Source of the DNA: Corynebacterium nuruki S6-4 | GTDB taxonomy: Bacteria; Actinomycetota; Actinomycetes; Mycobacteriales; Mycobacteriaceae | Direction: 5' to 3' | NCBI RefSeq assembly: GCF_007970465.1 | Contig: NZ_CP042429.1 | Span: 1,488,001-1,552,000 of the forward strand | DNA: 64,000 bases | Part shown: piece after piece, positions 40,582-48,975 of the stretch | Numbering within the stretch: position 1 is the first letter of the stretch | How the letters are laid out: each line of letters starts with the position of its first letter | Position numbers and translations under genes: made by a program | The notes under the pieces: model-generated | What the model saw: only the letters and a program-made list of their open reading frames with translations | What the model was told of the DNA's origin: nothing | The model's database searches: none

Positions 40582-40648
40582 CCCCGATATCGTCACCGAA
40601 CTCACCGGGACCGGCCCGTGGCGTCCGGAATCGGTGACGAATTCGGGG
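40582..40648 (-). repeat. left 67-bp inverted repeat of DUF559 unit 2 (family R4)
   Basis: Equals the reverse complement of 41694-41760 except at 3 positions. Its own ends (CCCCGAnnTCGTCACCGA / TCGGTGACGAnnTCGGGG) form an 18-bp stem. Repeat and gene are only 2 bp apart. A shared CACCGGAACGCCGG motif follows each arm at slightly different distance. Confidence 0.92.
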
Positions 40649-40650
40649 AC

Positions 40651-41592
40651 TCACCGGAACGCCGGGAACAACGGATGCCACCACCAGAACGGATGGTCGG
40701 TGCGCAGCAGCCCGTCCCGCCGCCACCGGGGCCGGTGGGCAAGGTTGTACCGGACCGTGTCCGCCACCTGCTCGCCGACCAGGTCCGGAACCGCATCGAC
40801 GCACACGTCCGCGTACCGCAGCACGGTCCACCCCCGGCGCGTGGCGGCATTCGCCTTCCACCGGTCGCCGGCGAACGTCCGACTGTCCCGCCGTTCCCCG
40901 TCCGCCGCGTGGTAGGCGTAGCTGTCGATCTCCACCAGCACCCGCGCCTCCGGGATCACCACGTCGAACCGGTAACCACCGACCTTCGCGTTCACCAGCA
41001 CGGTCACCTCCGTCCCGCCGAGCTCGGCGAGGATCGCCCGGACCGCGCGCAGTTCCAGCTTGCTCGCCGTCCCGGTGACCACCCCGTCCAACAGGCGGGA
41101 CGCCGCTGCCCGGCGCCGCGGTGGCATCGCCGCCATATCCTCGGCGAGGATGTCGTTGCCCTTCGCGCCGGTGTAACTGCGGGTGAGGAAGTCCACCAGC
41201 TCCGCCCGGTTGTGGCCGAGCTCGGCGAGGTCGACGGCGGTCTCGACCGGGGTGGTGACGTACAGTCCGTGGATCTTCCGGTGGCGCCGCACCCGCCCGG
41301 TGCCCAACTCCAGCTGCGGACCGCCGTGATGGCTCCCCCGCCGCCAGGTCCGCCCCGTCGCCGGCCAGGTCATCGGACCGAGACCGTAGATGAAGGCGGC
41401 GGTCTCCCCGGTGTATGTCAGGTTCCGTTGCCGGATGCGCATCGCCTCGAGCCGCACCAGGTCGGTGGGCGGTTCGCGGGTGTACATGCCCCAGGCCACC
41501 CGGTGGAGTTCGCCGCGTGCGACGGCGGCGGTGATCGCCTTGCCCGAGCCGTAGCGGCGCAGCAGTTCCCGTCGACGCAGAAATCTGGCCAT
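40651..41592 (-). CDS. DUF559 endonuclease-fold protein with AbiEi-like N-terminus
   Basis: 313 residues. N-terminus FLRRRELLRRYGSGKAITAAVARGELHRVAWGMYT fits the AbiEi antitoxin-type winged-helix. The C-terminal about 90 residues hold the DUF559/Vsr-like domain: GYRFDVVIPEARVLVEIDSYAYHAADGERRDSRTFAGDRWKANAATRRGWTVLRY, with the FDVVIPE Asp, a VEID acidic strand and the RGWTVLRY strand. AAAGGGGGG precedes ATG 41592. No signal or membrane helix. No toxin-type partner gene is adjacent, so it is not an obvious toxin-antitoxin pair. Confidence 0.82.
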   Translation of the reverse strand: MARFLRRRELLRRYGSGKAITAAVARGELHRVAWGMYTREPPTDLVRLEAMRIRQRNLTYTGETAAFIYGLGPMTWPATGRTWRRGSHHGGPQLELGTGRVRRHRKIHGLYVTTPVETAVDLAELGHNRAELVDFLTRSYTGAKGNDILAEDMAAMPPRRRAAASRLLDGVVTGTASKLELRAVRAILAELGGTEVTVLVNAKVGGYRFDVVIPEARVLVEIDSYAYHAADGERRDSRTFAGDRWKANAATRRGWTVLRYADVCVDAVPDLVGEQVADTVRYNLAHRPRWRRDGLLRTDHPFWWWHPLFPAFR

Positions 41593-41693
41593 TGTTCCCC
41601 CCTTTGCGACGGCGCCCCTCGCTGTCGTCGGGGTCGACCGTAACCGACGGGGAGCCGGCCTGTCCGGCGTTCCGGTGATCTGCCATGCCCGTT

Positions 41694-41760
41694 CCCCGAA
41701 TTCGTCACCGATTCCGGACGCCACGGGCCGGTCGCGGTGAATTCGGTGACGATCTCGGGG
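41694..41760 (+). repeat. right 67-bp inverted repeat of DUF559 unit 2 (family R4)
   Basis: Reverse-complement partner of 40582-40648. It lies between the DUF559 gene and the start region of the second organosulfur operon. Confidence 0.92.
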
Positions 41761-41830
41761 AGGAGTGGCGGGCAGGGTGGGGAGGGCGGGGAGTTCCATT
41801 CAGGGGTTCACCGAACCGTGGCGTCCGGAA

Positions 41831-41856
41831 CAGACCGCATGGTCTACTCGGTGCCA
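41831..41856 (+). promoter_or_regulatory. organosulfur operon 2 promoter with McbR-like operator
   Basis: CAGAC-CGCATG-GTCTA (41831-41846) overlaps TCTACT (41843-41848), 7 bp before ATG 41856. Seven of the eight bases of CATGGTCT and TACTCGG are shared with the operon 1 promoter at 36569. Confidence 0.65.
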
Positions 41857-42437
41857 TGACTTCCGCCATCCGACGCACCACCGAACCAACCACCCTGTCT
41901 GAGCCCCTGTCCGAGACCCGGTCCGACCGTCAGCCCGTCGACCTGCCCGCCGTGCCCACCGCCCTGTCCGCCACCGAACTCCGCGCCGCCTGGGCGTCCA
42001 TCCCCACCCCGATCACCACCGTCGCCGCCGTCGTCGACGGCCGCCCCACCGGACTGATCGTCGGCTCCTACGTCGGCCTCTCCCTCGAACCCGCCCTCGT
42101 CGCCGTCAGCATCCAGAAGACCTCCCGGTCCTGGCCGCTGCTGCGCGACGCCGACCACCTCGGCATCTCCGTCCTCACCCGCAACCACCAGCACCTCGTC
42201 CGCCAGCTCGCCGGCCCGCAGGACCACCGCTTCGACGACATCACCTGGCAGGACGACCGCGGCGCCGTGCTCCTCGAGGACGCCGCCGTCCACCTCACCG
42301 GCCACATCGTCAACGAACTCGAGACCGGCGACCACGTCACCGCCGTCCTCGAGGTCGACCGGGTGGCCGGCCAGGCCCCCTCCGAAACCCCGCTGGTGTT
42401 CCACGGGTCCCAGGTCGCGACGGTGGGTGAGCTGTAG
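41856..42437 (+). CDS. flavin reductase (FMN/FAD reductase-like domain)
   Basis: 193 residues with an N-terminal Thr/Glu/Asp-rich tail of about 35 residues and a flavin-reductase-like beta barrel: LSATELRAAWASIPTPITTVAAVVDGRPTGLIVGSYVGLSLEPALVAVSIQKTSRSWPLLRDADHLGISVLT, typical of HpaC/DszD-like reductases. It would supply reduced flavin to the downstream monooxygenases and perhaps to the StyA-, DszA- and DszC-like enzymes of operon 1. Leaderless start at ATG 41856. Confidence 0.92.
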   Translation: MTSAIRRTTEPTTLSEPLSETRSDRQPVDLPAVPTALSATELRAAWASIPTPITTVAAVVDGRPTGLIVGSYVGLSLEPALVAVSIQKTSRSWPLLRDADHLGISVLTRNHQHLVRQLAGPQDHRFDDITWQDDRGAVLLEDAAVHLTGHIVNELETGDHVTAVLEVDRVAGQAPSETPLVFHGSQVATVGEL

Positions 42438-43514
42438 ATGTCCACCGCACGCGTCACCGACGACCTGCAGTTCGCCTACTGGGTGCCGAACGTCTCCGGC
42501 GGTCTCGTCGTCTCCGACATCGAGCAGACCACCGACTGGGGCATCGGGTACAACCGCCGCCTGGCGCAGACCGCCGAGCAGGTCGGCTTCGACTACGCCC
42601 TGACCCAGGTCCGCTACCTCGGCTCCTACGGGGCCGAGTCCCAGCATGAGTCGGTGAGTTTCTCCCTGGCCCTGCTGGAGGCCACCGAACGACTGAAGGT
42701 CATCGCCGCCGTCCACCCCGGATTCTGGCAGCCCGCCGTCCTGGCCAACCTCGCCACCACCGCCAGCGAGCTCTACGGCGGCCGGTTCGCCCTCAATGTC
42801 GTCTCCGGCTGGCTGAAGGACGAGTTCGTGAAGTTCGGCGAACCGTGGCTGGAACACGACGAACGCTACCGCCGCTCCGGGGAGTTCCTGCAGGTCCTCC
42901 GCGCGATCTTCGCCGGTGACCACGCCGAGTTCGACGGCGACTTCTACCGGCTCCACGACTACTCGATCAGCCCGCACCCGCAGACCGCCCCGGAACTGTT
43001 CCAGGGCGGCAACTCCACCGCCGCCCAGGTCAACGGCGGCCGCTACGCCGACTGGTACTTCATCAACGGCAAGCCGCTCGACGAACTGGAAGTCCAGATC
43101 AACGAGGTCCGCCACCACGCCGAGGCCGCCGACCGGGAGACGAAGATCGGCGTGAACGCCTTCGTCATCCTCGAGGACACCGAGAAGGAGGCCCACGACA
43201 AACTCCGCGCCATCGTCGACCAGGCCAGCCGTGGCGCGGTCGAGGGCTTCCGCGAGTCGGTGAAACAGGCCGGGAAGTCCACCGCCGACGGCAAGGGCAT
43301 GTGGGCGGACTCGTCCTTCGAGGACCTGGTGCAGTACAACGACGGTTTCCGCACCGGCCTGATCGGCACGAGGGAGCAGATCCAGGAGAGGATCGACCAG
43401 TTGCGCGGCATCGGGGTGGACCTGGTGCTCACCGGCTACCTCAACTTTCAGGAGGAGGTCGAGCGCTTCGGCCGCGACATCATCGCGCCGCTGCGTCCGG
43501 GCGTTCCCGCGTGA
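42438..43514 (+). CDS. sfnG: dimethyl-sulfone monooxygenase
   Basis: 358 residues of the SfnG/SsuD-like family: FAYWVPNVSGGLVVSDIEQTTDWGIGYNRRLAQTAEQVGFDYALTQVRYLGSYGAESQHESVSFSLALLEATERLKVIAAVHPGFWQPAVLANLATTASELYGGRFALNVVSGW. In pseudomonads SfnG cleaves dimethyl sulfone to methanesulfinate with FMNH2. The next gene is SfnB-type, which also co-occurs with SfnG. Start ATG 42438 follows the flavin reductase stop directly. Confidence 0.88.
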   Translation: MSTARVTDDLQFAYWVPNVSGGLVVSDIEQTTDWGIGYNRRLAQTAEQVGFDYALTQVRYLGSYGAESQHESVSFSLALLEATERLKVIAAVHPGFWQPAVLANLATTASELYGGRFALNVVSGWLKDEFVKFGEPWLEHDERYRRSGEFLQVLRAIFAGDHAEFDGDFYRLHDYSISPHPQTAPELFQGGNSTAAQVNGGRYADWYFINGKPLDELEVQINEVRHHAEAADRETKIGVNAFVILEDTEKEAHDKLRAIVDQASRGAVEGFRESVKQAGKSTADGKGMWADSSFEDLVQYNDGFRTGLIGTREQIQERIDQLRGIGVDLVLTGYLNFQEEVERFGRDIIAPLRPGVPA

Positions 43515-44614
43515 CCGCCGTACTCACCGACCCACTCGCCGCTGCCGGAGAGGTCGCCGCCGTGGCCCGCAGTGTGGCCCGCGGTGGCGGCGCTCCGCGT
43601 GCCACCCGGATCCGGGACGCCGTCGCCGCACTGCGCACCTCAGGCCTGCTCGCCGCCACCGTGCCCGCCCGGCTGGGTGGCCCGGAGCTGCCGCCGTCCT
43701 CGATTGCCGCAGCGGTGGGGCTGCTGGCGCAGGCCGACGGGTCGCTGGCGCAGATCCCGCAGTCGCATTTCACGTTCAGCCGGTGGCTGTTCGACGGTGA
43801 GCACCCGGATGCGGAGCAGGTCTGGGCGGACCGGCTGCTCACCGGCACCCTCATCGCCAATGCACAGGCCGAGCGGGAGCCGGTGATCGTCGACCGCACG
43901 GTGAACGGCACGAAGATCTTCTGCACCGGGTCGCCGTTCGCCGATGTCCTGGCGGTCACGGGGCGGTGTCCCGGCGAGAGCGCGCAGACCGTCGCCACCT
44001 TCGTGGCGTCGGATGCCCCCGGCACCGACATCGTCGGCGACTGGGACGCCCTGGGCCAGCGCTTCACCGGCTCCGGCACGGTCCGGTTCCACGACGTCCC
44101 GGTCGGCCGGGTGTACTCCTTCGACCGGGCGCTCGCGCTGCCCGGCTACGGGGCCTTCGCCCAGCTGCTGCACGCCGCCGTCGATGTGGGCATCGCCACC
44201 GCCGCGCTGGACGCCGCGCTCAGTCTCGCGGCGACCGCCGCACCCGACCCGCTGACCGCCCACCTGGCCGGGGAGCTGACGGCACAGCGGTTCGCCGCAC
44301 AGGCCGTGGTGGAGAAGGCGGGCCGGGCGCTGGACGCCCTGTGGGCCGGCGATCCCACCACCCGCCCCGCAGAGGTCGCACTGCAGGTCGCGGCGGCGAA
44401 GGTGACGACCGGGGCGCTGACGGTCGACCTCGCCTCGCGGGTCTACGAACTGACCGGGCCCCGTGCGACCGCAGACCCCGGGGATGAGGGACTCGACCGG
44501 CACTGGCGTGACCTGCGGACCCACACTCTGCACGAGCGGCGTCGCGAGAAGTTGGCGGTCCTGGGGCGGGCGGCGCTGACCGGGGAAGACCCGGTGACCG
44601 GGCCGCAGCTGTGA
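43511..44614 (+). CDS. sfnB: acyl-CoA dehydrogenase-family sulfur oxidoreductase (SfnB type)
   Basis: 367 residues from a GTG overlapping the sfnG stop (GTGA). N-terminal helices (VARSVARGGGAPRATRIRDAVAALRTSGLLAATVPARLGGPELPPSSIAAAVGLLAQADGSLAQIPQSHFTFSRWLFDGE) and NGTKIFCTGSPFADVLAVTG, SGTVRFHDVPVGRV, typical of SfnB/DszC. It likely uses reduced flavin on thio-compounds; the exact substrate is unknown. Last gene of organosulfur operon 2. Confidence 0.86.
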   Translation: MTAVLTDPLAAAGEVAAVARSVARGGGAPRATRIRDAVAALRTSGLLAATVPARLGGPELPPSSIAAAVGLLAQADGSLAQIPQSHFTFSRWLFDGEHPDAEQVWADRLLTGTLIANAQAEREPVIVDRTVNGTKIFCTGSPFADVLAVTGRCPGESAQTVATFVASDAPGTDIVGDWDALGQRFTGSGTVRFHDVPVGRVYSFDRALALPGYGAFAQLLHAAVDVGIATAALDAALSLAATAAPDPLTAHLAGELTAQRFAAQAVVEKAGRALDALWAGDPTTRPAEVALQVAAAKVTTGALTVDLASRVYELTGPRATADPGDEGLDRHWRDLRTHTLHERRREKLAVLGRAALTGEDPVTGPQL

Positions 44615-44719
44615 ACGGTCGTCCGCAACTACCCCGTCGCCGGCGGGGCTGACTGCGGGGGCATGGGGAGGCGCAACCTTACTTTCCGTTACCGCAGCGC
44701 ACAGCGTAGACACGGGGAC

Positions 44720-46246
44720 ATGACGAAGAAGACCACCCGGGCCCTGGCGGCCCTCGCCGGCGCCGTGACCTCCGTCGCCGTCGCGGACCTCGTCCAGCCC
44801 CGGCACTCGATCCTGCGCAACTACCCCGTCGCCGGCTACGCCCGGTTCCTCATGGAGAAGATCCGCCCCGAGATCCAGCAGTACTTCATCGAGCGGAACT
44901 TCGACGGCGAACCCTTCGACCGGAACACCCGCACGATGATCTACCGCCGCGCCAAGGGAAAGGATGACCACGTCGCCTTCGGCACCGAACGGGACCTCGG
45001 CGCCGTCGGCTACGAGACCCTCGTCCAGTCCCTCGCACCGGTCCAGCCCGCCGACACCGACCTGCGGGTCACCGTCGGCGGCCCGGACTGCACCCGTCCC
45101 TACAGCGCCTCCCGGTTCAACATCTCCGCCATGAGCTTCGGCGCCCTGTCCGCCAACGCGGTCCTCGCCATGAACCGGGGCGCGGCCGAGGGCCACTTCC
45201 TCCACGACACCGGCGAAGGCGGACTGACCCGCTACCACCTGCGGTACGGGGCGGACCTCATCTGGGAACTGGGGTCCGGCTACTTCTCCGCCCGCACCGA
45301 CGACGGCCGGCTCGACCGGGACAAGTTCGTGGCCAACGCCACCCGCGGCCAGGTCAAGATGATCGAGATCAAGCTCTCCCAGGGTGCCAAGCCCGGGATC
45401 GGCGGCGTGCTGCCCAAGGAGAAGATCACCGCGGAGGTCAGCGGCATCCGGGGCGTCCCGCGCGACCGGGACTGCATCTCCCCGTCCGCCCACCCCGAGT
45501 TCTCCACCCCGCGCGAACTGGTCCGGTTCGTCGCGGAGCTGCGCGGACTGTCCGGCGGCAAGCCGGTCGGCATCAAACTGTGCGTCGGTGACCGCACCCA
45601 GTTCCTCGCCATCTGCCGCGCCATGGTCGAGGAGGGCACCGGCCCCGACTTCATCACCGTCGACGGTGCCGAGGGCGGTACCGGGTCCGCACCCCTGGAA
45701 TTCCAGGACCGGCTCGGCATGCGGCTGACCGAAGGCCTGATGACCGTCGAGAACGCGCTCGTCGCCACCGGGTTGCGTGACCGGGTGACCGTCGGGGCGT
45801 CCGGAAAGATCGCCGGCGGGGCCGACATCGTCCGCCGGCTGCTCCAGGGGGCGGACATGATGTTCGCCGCCCGGCCGATGATGATGGCGGTGGGCTGCAT
45901 CCAGGCGCAGAAGTGCAACACCGGCCGCTGCCCGGTGGGTGTGGCGACGCAGGACCCGGTGCGGCAGCGCGCCGTCGACGTCGACGACAAGGGCCCCCGG
46001 GTCCGCCGCTACCATGACGCGACCGTGAAGGAGGCGGTCGCGCTCATGGCGGCGATGGGGGCGTCCTCCCCCGCCGAACTGACCCACGATATGGGCCGGA
46101 TCGTCCTCGGCGCCGACGAGACACGCAGCTACGCGGACGCCTACCGGTGGCTCACCCCCGGCGAGCTGCTCGAGCCGTCGACGGACACCCCGGCCGACTG
46201 GGTCCGGGACTGGGAGCGGGCGGACGCGGACAGTTTCCGCGTCTGA
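44720..46246 (+). CDS. FMN-binding glutamate-synthase-family protein
   Basis: 508 residues. It has the glutamate synthase central/FMN domain: SRFNISAMSFGALSANAVLAMNRGAAEGHFLHDTGEGGLTRYH, SQGAKPGIGGVLPKEKITAEVSGIRGVPRDRDCISPSAHPEF, GAEGGTGSAPLEF, and the iron-sulfur motif CIQAQKCNTGRCPVGVATQDP. It lacks the amidotransferase and GXGXG domains of GltB, as do many stand-alone homologues. An N-terminal TRALAALAGAVTSVAVADLV helix may anchor it. ATG 44720 is 7 bp after TAGACA (leaderless). Confidence 0.9.
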   Translation: MTKKTTRALAALAGAVTSVAVADLVQPRHSILRNYPVAGYARFLMEKIRPEIQQYFIERNFDGEPFDRNTRTMIYRRAKGKDDHVAFGTERDLGAVGYETLVQSLAPVQPADTDLRVTVGGPDCTRPYSASRFNISAMSFGALSANAVLAMNRGAAEGHFLHDTGEGGLTRYHLRYGADLIWELGSGYFSARTDDGRLDRDKFVANATRGQVKMIEIKLSQGAKPGIGGVLPKEKITAEVSGIRGVPRDRDCISPSAHPEFSTPRELVRFVAELRGLSGGKPVGIKLCVGDRTQFLAICRAMVEEGTGPDFITVDGAEGGTGSAPLEFQDRLGMRLTEGLMTVENALVATGLRDRVTVGASGKIAGGADIVRRLLQGADMMFAARPMMMAVGCIQAQKCNTGRCPVGVATQDPVRQRAVDVDDKGPRVRRYHDATVKEAVALMAAMGASSPAELTHDMGRIVLGADETRSYADAYRWLTPGELLEPSTDTPADWVRDWERADADSFRV

Positions 46247-46298
46247 CCCGGCCGACTGTCCGGGCCGCCGCCGGGGCGCGGCGCGATGTCCCCGGGTC

Positions 46299-46351
46299 TG
46301 CGCCGACAATTCGCCGCGACCGTCGCAACGGACTGCCGGAATGTCGGCGCA
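46299..46351. repeat. 53-bp palindromic repeat, family R5, copy 1
   Basis: TGCGCCGACA and TGTCGGCGCA ends, 10-bp perfect stem, 53 bp overall. Same length and ends as 56158-56210. Located in the 46247-46627 gap with R2 copy C and a terminator; no gene seen there. Confidence 0.85.
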
Positions 46352-46400
46352 TCTTCCGGACGCCCCACCGGACGCCCCGCTGGACGCGCCGAGTTGACCT

Positions 46401-46455
46401 GAGTTGACCCGGTTCCGCCGTTTCCGGGGGACTGAACCGTCCGAATCGGGTCAGC
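46401..46455. repeat. 62-bp-family palindromic repeat R2, copy C
   Basis: Diverged copy of 2258 and 2543. GAGTTGACCCGGTTC faces CCGAATCGGGTCAGC. Similarity with copy B continues to the TTGACCATCAACCC motif near 46510-46523. Confidence 0.7.
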
Positions 46456-46543
46456 CCGGGACAACTCCGGCCGGGTCAGTCGGTGACACGCCGGCAAAAG
46501 ACACACATATTGACCATCAACCCCTGCCGGTTCCGGACAGACG

Positions 46544-46585
46544 GAAAACCCCCGCCGCCGGGACATGCCCGGGGCGGGGGTTTTC
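46544..46585. terminator. terminator between GltB-like gene and rpsQ
   Basis: GAAAACCCCCGCC pairs with GGCGGGGGTTTTC around a 16-base loop that contains a further CCGGG/CCCGG stem. It is followed by a T tract in either direction and serves the convergent rpsQ operon and the upstream gene. Confidence 0.85.
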
Positions 46586-46627
46586 AGTGATCGGTGTGAT
46601 CAGGCGCGAGCTCTGCCGGGGCAGAGA

Positions 46628-46909
46628 CTACTTGGCCTTCTCCACAATCTCGACGAGCCGGAAGTGCTTGTCCTTGGACAGCGGCCGGGTCTCCTCGATG
46701 CGGACGAGGTCGCCGATGCCGGCGGTCTCGTTCTCGTCGTGCGCCTTCACCCTGGAGTTGGTGCGCATGATCTTGCCGTAGAGGGCGTGCTGCTTGCGGT
46801 CCTCGAGCCGGACGACGATCGTCTTCGACATCTTGTCGGAGACGACGTAGCCCTGACGGACCTTGCGGCTGCCCTTGGTGTTCTCGTTGGTCACGTTAGC
46901 CTCACTCAT
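46628..46909 (-). CDS. rpsQ: 30S ribosomal protein S17
   Basis: 93 residues; OB-fold S17 with [79 protein letters not shown]. The N-terminal [13 protein letters not shown] extension is longer than in E. coli. Last gene of the S10 operon, ending at the terminator 46544-46585. Overlaps rpmC by ATGA. Confidence 0.98.
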   Translation of the reverse strand: MSEANVTNENTKGSRKVRQGYVVSDKMSKTIVVRLEDRKQHALYGKIMRTNSRVKAHDENETAGIGDLVRIEETRPLSKDKHFRLVEIVEKAK

Positions 46910-47139
46910 GCTGCGTCACCGTCCGGGGCGGTGGACAGGCCGAGCTCGCGCTCGTGCAGGACGGTGTTGATCCGGGCGATGTCGCGCTTGACGGTGCCCA
47001 GTCGACGGTTGTTGGTCAGCTGACCGGTGGCGTTCTGGAAGCGCAGGTTGAACAGCTCCTCCTTCGCCTCCTTCAGCTTGGTGGCCAGTTCGTCGTTGCT
47101 GAGGTCACGGAGCTCGTGAGCCGGGGTACCGGTAGCCAT
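46906..47139 (-). CDS. rpmC: 50S ribosomal protein L29
   Basis: 77 residues: [58 protein letters not shown], the two-helix L29 fold. It carries a short N-terminal (MATGTPA) and a C-terminal ([12 protein letters not shown]) extension. ATG 47139 overlaps the rplP stop. Confidence 0.97.
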   Translation of the reverse strand: MATGTPAHELRDLSNDELATKLKEAKEELFNLRFQNATGQLTNNRRLGTVKRDIARINTVLHERELGLSTAPDGDAA

Positions 47140-47555
47140 CAGAACTGATCCTCCTTCTTCACGATGCGCACCTTGCAGGGGAGCTTGTTGCCCGCACGGC
47201 GGAGGGCCTCGAGGGCGACTTCCTCGGTCGGGTAGCTCATCTCGAACAGGATACGGCCGGGCTTGACGTTCGCGACCCACTTCTCCACCGGGCCCTTACC
47301 GGAACCCATGCGCACGCCGAGCGGCTTCTGGGTCAGGGGACGGTCCGGGAAGATGTTGATCCACACCTTGCCACCACGCTTGACGTGGCGGTTGATGGCG
47401 ATACGAGCAGCCTCGATCTGACGGTTGGTGATGTAGGTCGGCTCCAGGGCCTGCAGGCCGTAGTCACCGAAGGTCACGCGGTTGCCGCCCTTGGAGATGC
47501 CCGACCGGTGCGGACGGTGCTGGCGGCGGAACTTGACGCGCTTGGGGATAAGCAT
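47139..47555 (-). CDS. rplP: 50S ribosomal protein L16
   Basis: 138 residues: [92 protein letters not shown]. Lines the A site. Normal length. Coupled to rpmC downstream, with a 3-base gap from rpsC. Confidence 0.98.
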   Translation of the reverse strand: MLIPKRVKFRRQHRPHRSGISKGGNRVTFGDYGLQALEPTYITNRQIEAARIAINRHVKRGGKVWINIFPDRPLTQKPLGVRMGSGKGPVEKWVANVKPGRILFEMSYPTEEVALEALRRAGNKLPCKVRIVKKEDQF

Positions 47556-47558
47556 GGA

Positions 47559-48305
47559 TTAGCCCTCCTGCTTCTGGTCCGCACGCTGCCGGCGACCACC
47601 GTTGCGGCGCGGACGGTCGCGACGGTTGCCGCGGGCCGGACGCTCGTCGCGTGCGTTGAGCAGCGACTCGCGACGGCCACCGACGACGTCGCCCTTGTAG
47701 ATCCAGACCTTCACGCCGATGCGGCCGAAGGTGGTGTGGGCCTCGAAGGTACCGTAGTCGATCTCGGCGCGCAGGGTGTGCAGCGGGACGCGACCCTCGT
47801 GGTAACGCTCGGTGCGGCCCATCTCGGCACCGCCCAGACGACCGGAGCACACGACCTTGATGCCCTTGACCTGCGGCTGGCGCATCGCGGACTGGATGGC
47901 CTTACGCATCGCGCGGCGGAAGGCCACACGGTTGGTCAGCTGCTCGGCGATGGACTGGGCCACCAGCTGAGCGTTGGCGTCGATGTTCTTGACCTCGAGG
48001 ATGTTCAGCTGCACCTGCTTACCGGTGAGCTTCTCGAGCTTGCCGCGGATGCGGTCGGCCTCGGAGCCGCGGCGTCCGATGACGATGCCCGGACGGGCGG
48101 TGTGGATGTCGACCCGGACCCGGTCACGGGTGCGCTCGATGACGACGTCGGCGATGCCGGCGCGGTCGAGGCCCGTGGACAGGAACTCACGGATCTTGAT
48201 GTCCTCGGCGAGGTAGTCCGCGTACTGCTTGTCAGCGTACCAGCGCGAGCGCCACTCGGAGGTGATGCCCAGCCGGAGGCCGTGGGGTTGAATCTTCTGG
48301 CCCAC
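47559..48305 (-). CDS. rpsC: 30S ribosomal protein S3
   Basis: 248 residues from GTG 48305: N-terminal KH-2 domain ([68 protein letters not shown]) and C-terminal domain with [17 protein letters not shown], then a basic Arg/Gly/Asn-rich tail of about 35 residues typical of Actinobacteria. Shapes the mRNA entry channel. Confidence 0.98.
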   Translation of the reverse strand: MGQKIQPHGLRLGITSEWRSRWYADKQYADYLAEDIKIREFLSTGLDRAGIADVVIERTRDRVRVDIHTARPGIVIGRRGSEADRIRGKLEKLTGKQVQLNILEVKNIDANAQLVAQSIAEQLTNRVAFRRAMRKAIQSAMRQPQVKGIKVVCSGRLGGAEMGRTERYHEGRVPLHTLRAEIDYGTFEAHTTFGRIGVKVWIYKGDVVGGRRESLLNARDERPARGNRRDRPRRNGGRRQRADQKQEG

Positions 48306-48679
48306 TACTGAGCACTTCCCTTCTTGCTCTCGACAACCACGGTGATGTGGCTGGTGCGCTTGCGGATCTGGAAGGCCCGGCCCTGGGCACGGGGCTGGAA
48401 GCGCTTGAGCGTCGGTCCCTCGTCGGCCCAGGCCTCGGAGATCACCAGCGTGCGCGGATCCAGGCCGAAGTTGTTCTCGGCGTTGGCTGCAGCGGAGGCG
48501 ACGACCTTCGCGACCGGCTCGGACGCGCCCTGCGGAGCCCAGCGGAGGAGCGCCAGGGCGTCCTCGACGGACTTGCCGCGGATCGTGTCGATCGTGCGGC
48601 GGGCCTTCATCGGCGTAACCCGGACGAACTTGGCCGTCGCGCGGGCGGTGTTCACAGCGGTGTCAGTGGAATCGGCCAT
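48305..48679 (-). CDS. rplV: 50S ribosomal protein L22
   Basis: 124 residues: [105 protein letters not shown]. The beta-hairpin lining the exit tunnel is intact. Two bases from rpsS. Confidence 0.98.
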   Translation of the reverse strand: MADSTDTAVNTARATAKFVRVTPMKARRTIDTIRGKSVEDALALLRWAPQGASEPVAKVVASAAANAENNFGLDPRTLVISEAWADEGPTLKRFQPRAQGRAFQIRKRTSHITVVVESKKGSAQ

Positions 48680-48681
48680 GA

Positions 48682-48960
48682 CTATCGCCGTCCCTTCTTG
48701 TCATCCTTGAGGTGTCCCTTGAAGGTCTTGGTCGGGGCGAACTCGCCCAGCTTGTGACCGACCATCGACTCATCGACGAACACCGGGACGTGCTTCCGAC
48801 CGTCGTGGACGGCGAAAGTGTGACCGATGAAATCGGGCAGGATGGTGGAACGGCGCGACCAGGTCTTGATGACCTTCTTGGTACCGGCATCGTTCTGGGC
48901 GTCCACCTTCGCGAGGAGGTGTTCGTCGACGAACGGGCCCTTTTTCAGGCTGCGTGGCAT
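48682..48960 (-). CDS. rpsS: 30S ribosomal protein S19
   Basis: 92 residues: [94 protein letters not shown] 48960 is preferred because S19 begins [10 protein letters not shown]; a second ATG lies two codons upstream. Binds the 16S rRNA head. Confidence 0.97.
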   Translation of the reverse strand: MPRSLKKGPFVDEHLLAKVDAQNDAGTKKVIKTWSRRSTILPDFIGHTFAVHDGRKHVPVFVDESMVGHKLGEFAPTKTFKGHLKDDKKGRR

Positions 48961-48975
48961 TCTCAACTACCTCCT

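Larger units (their letters stand above)
40582..41760 (-). mobile_element. candidate REP-type unit: DUF559 gene between 67-bp inverted repeats
   Basis: 67-bp palindromic repeats in inverted orientation bracket one DUF559-family gene. The unit lies between the two organosulfur operons. A solo copy of the repeat lies at 16833-16899. No target duplications are seen. Same plan as the unit at 7897-9484, with an unrelated repeat sequence. Confidence 0.55.

Noticed and set aside
40651..41592. Type IV toxin-antitoxin (AbiE) pair
   Set aside because: The N-terminus resembles AbiEi, but there is no AbiEii nucleotidyltransferase next to it; the neighbours are repeats and sulfur genes.
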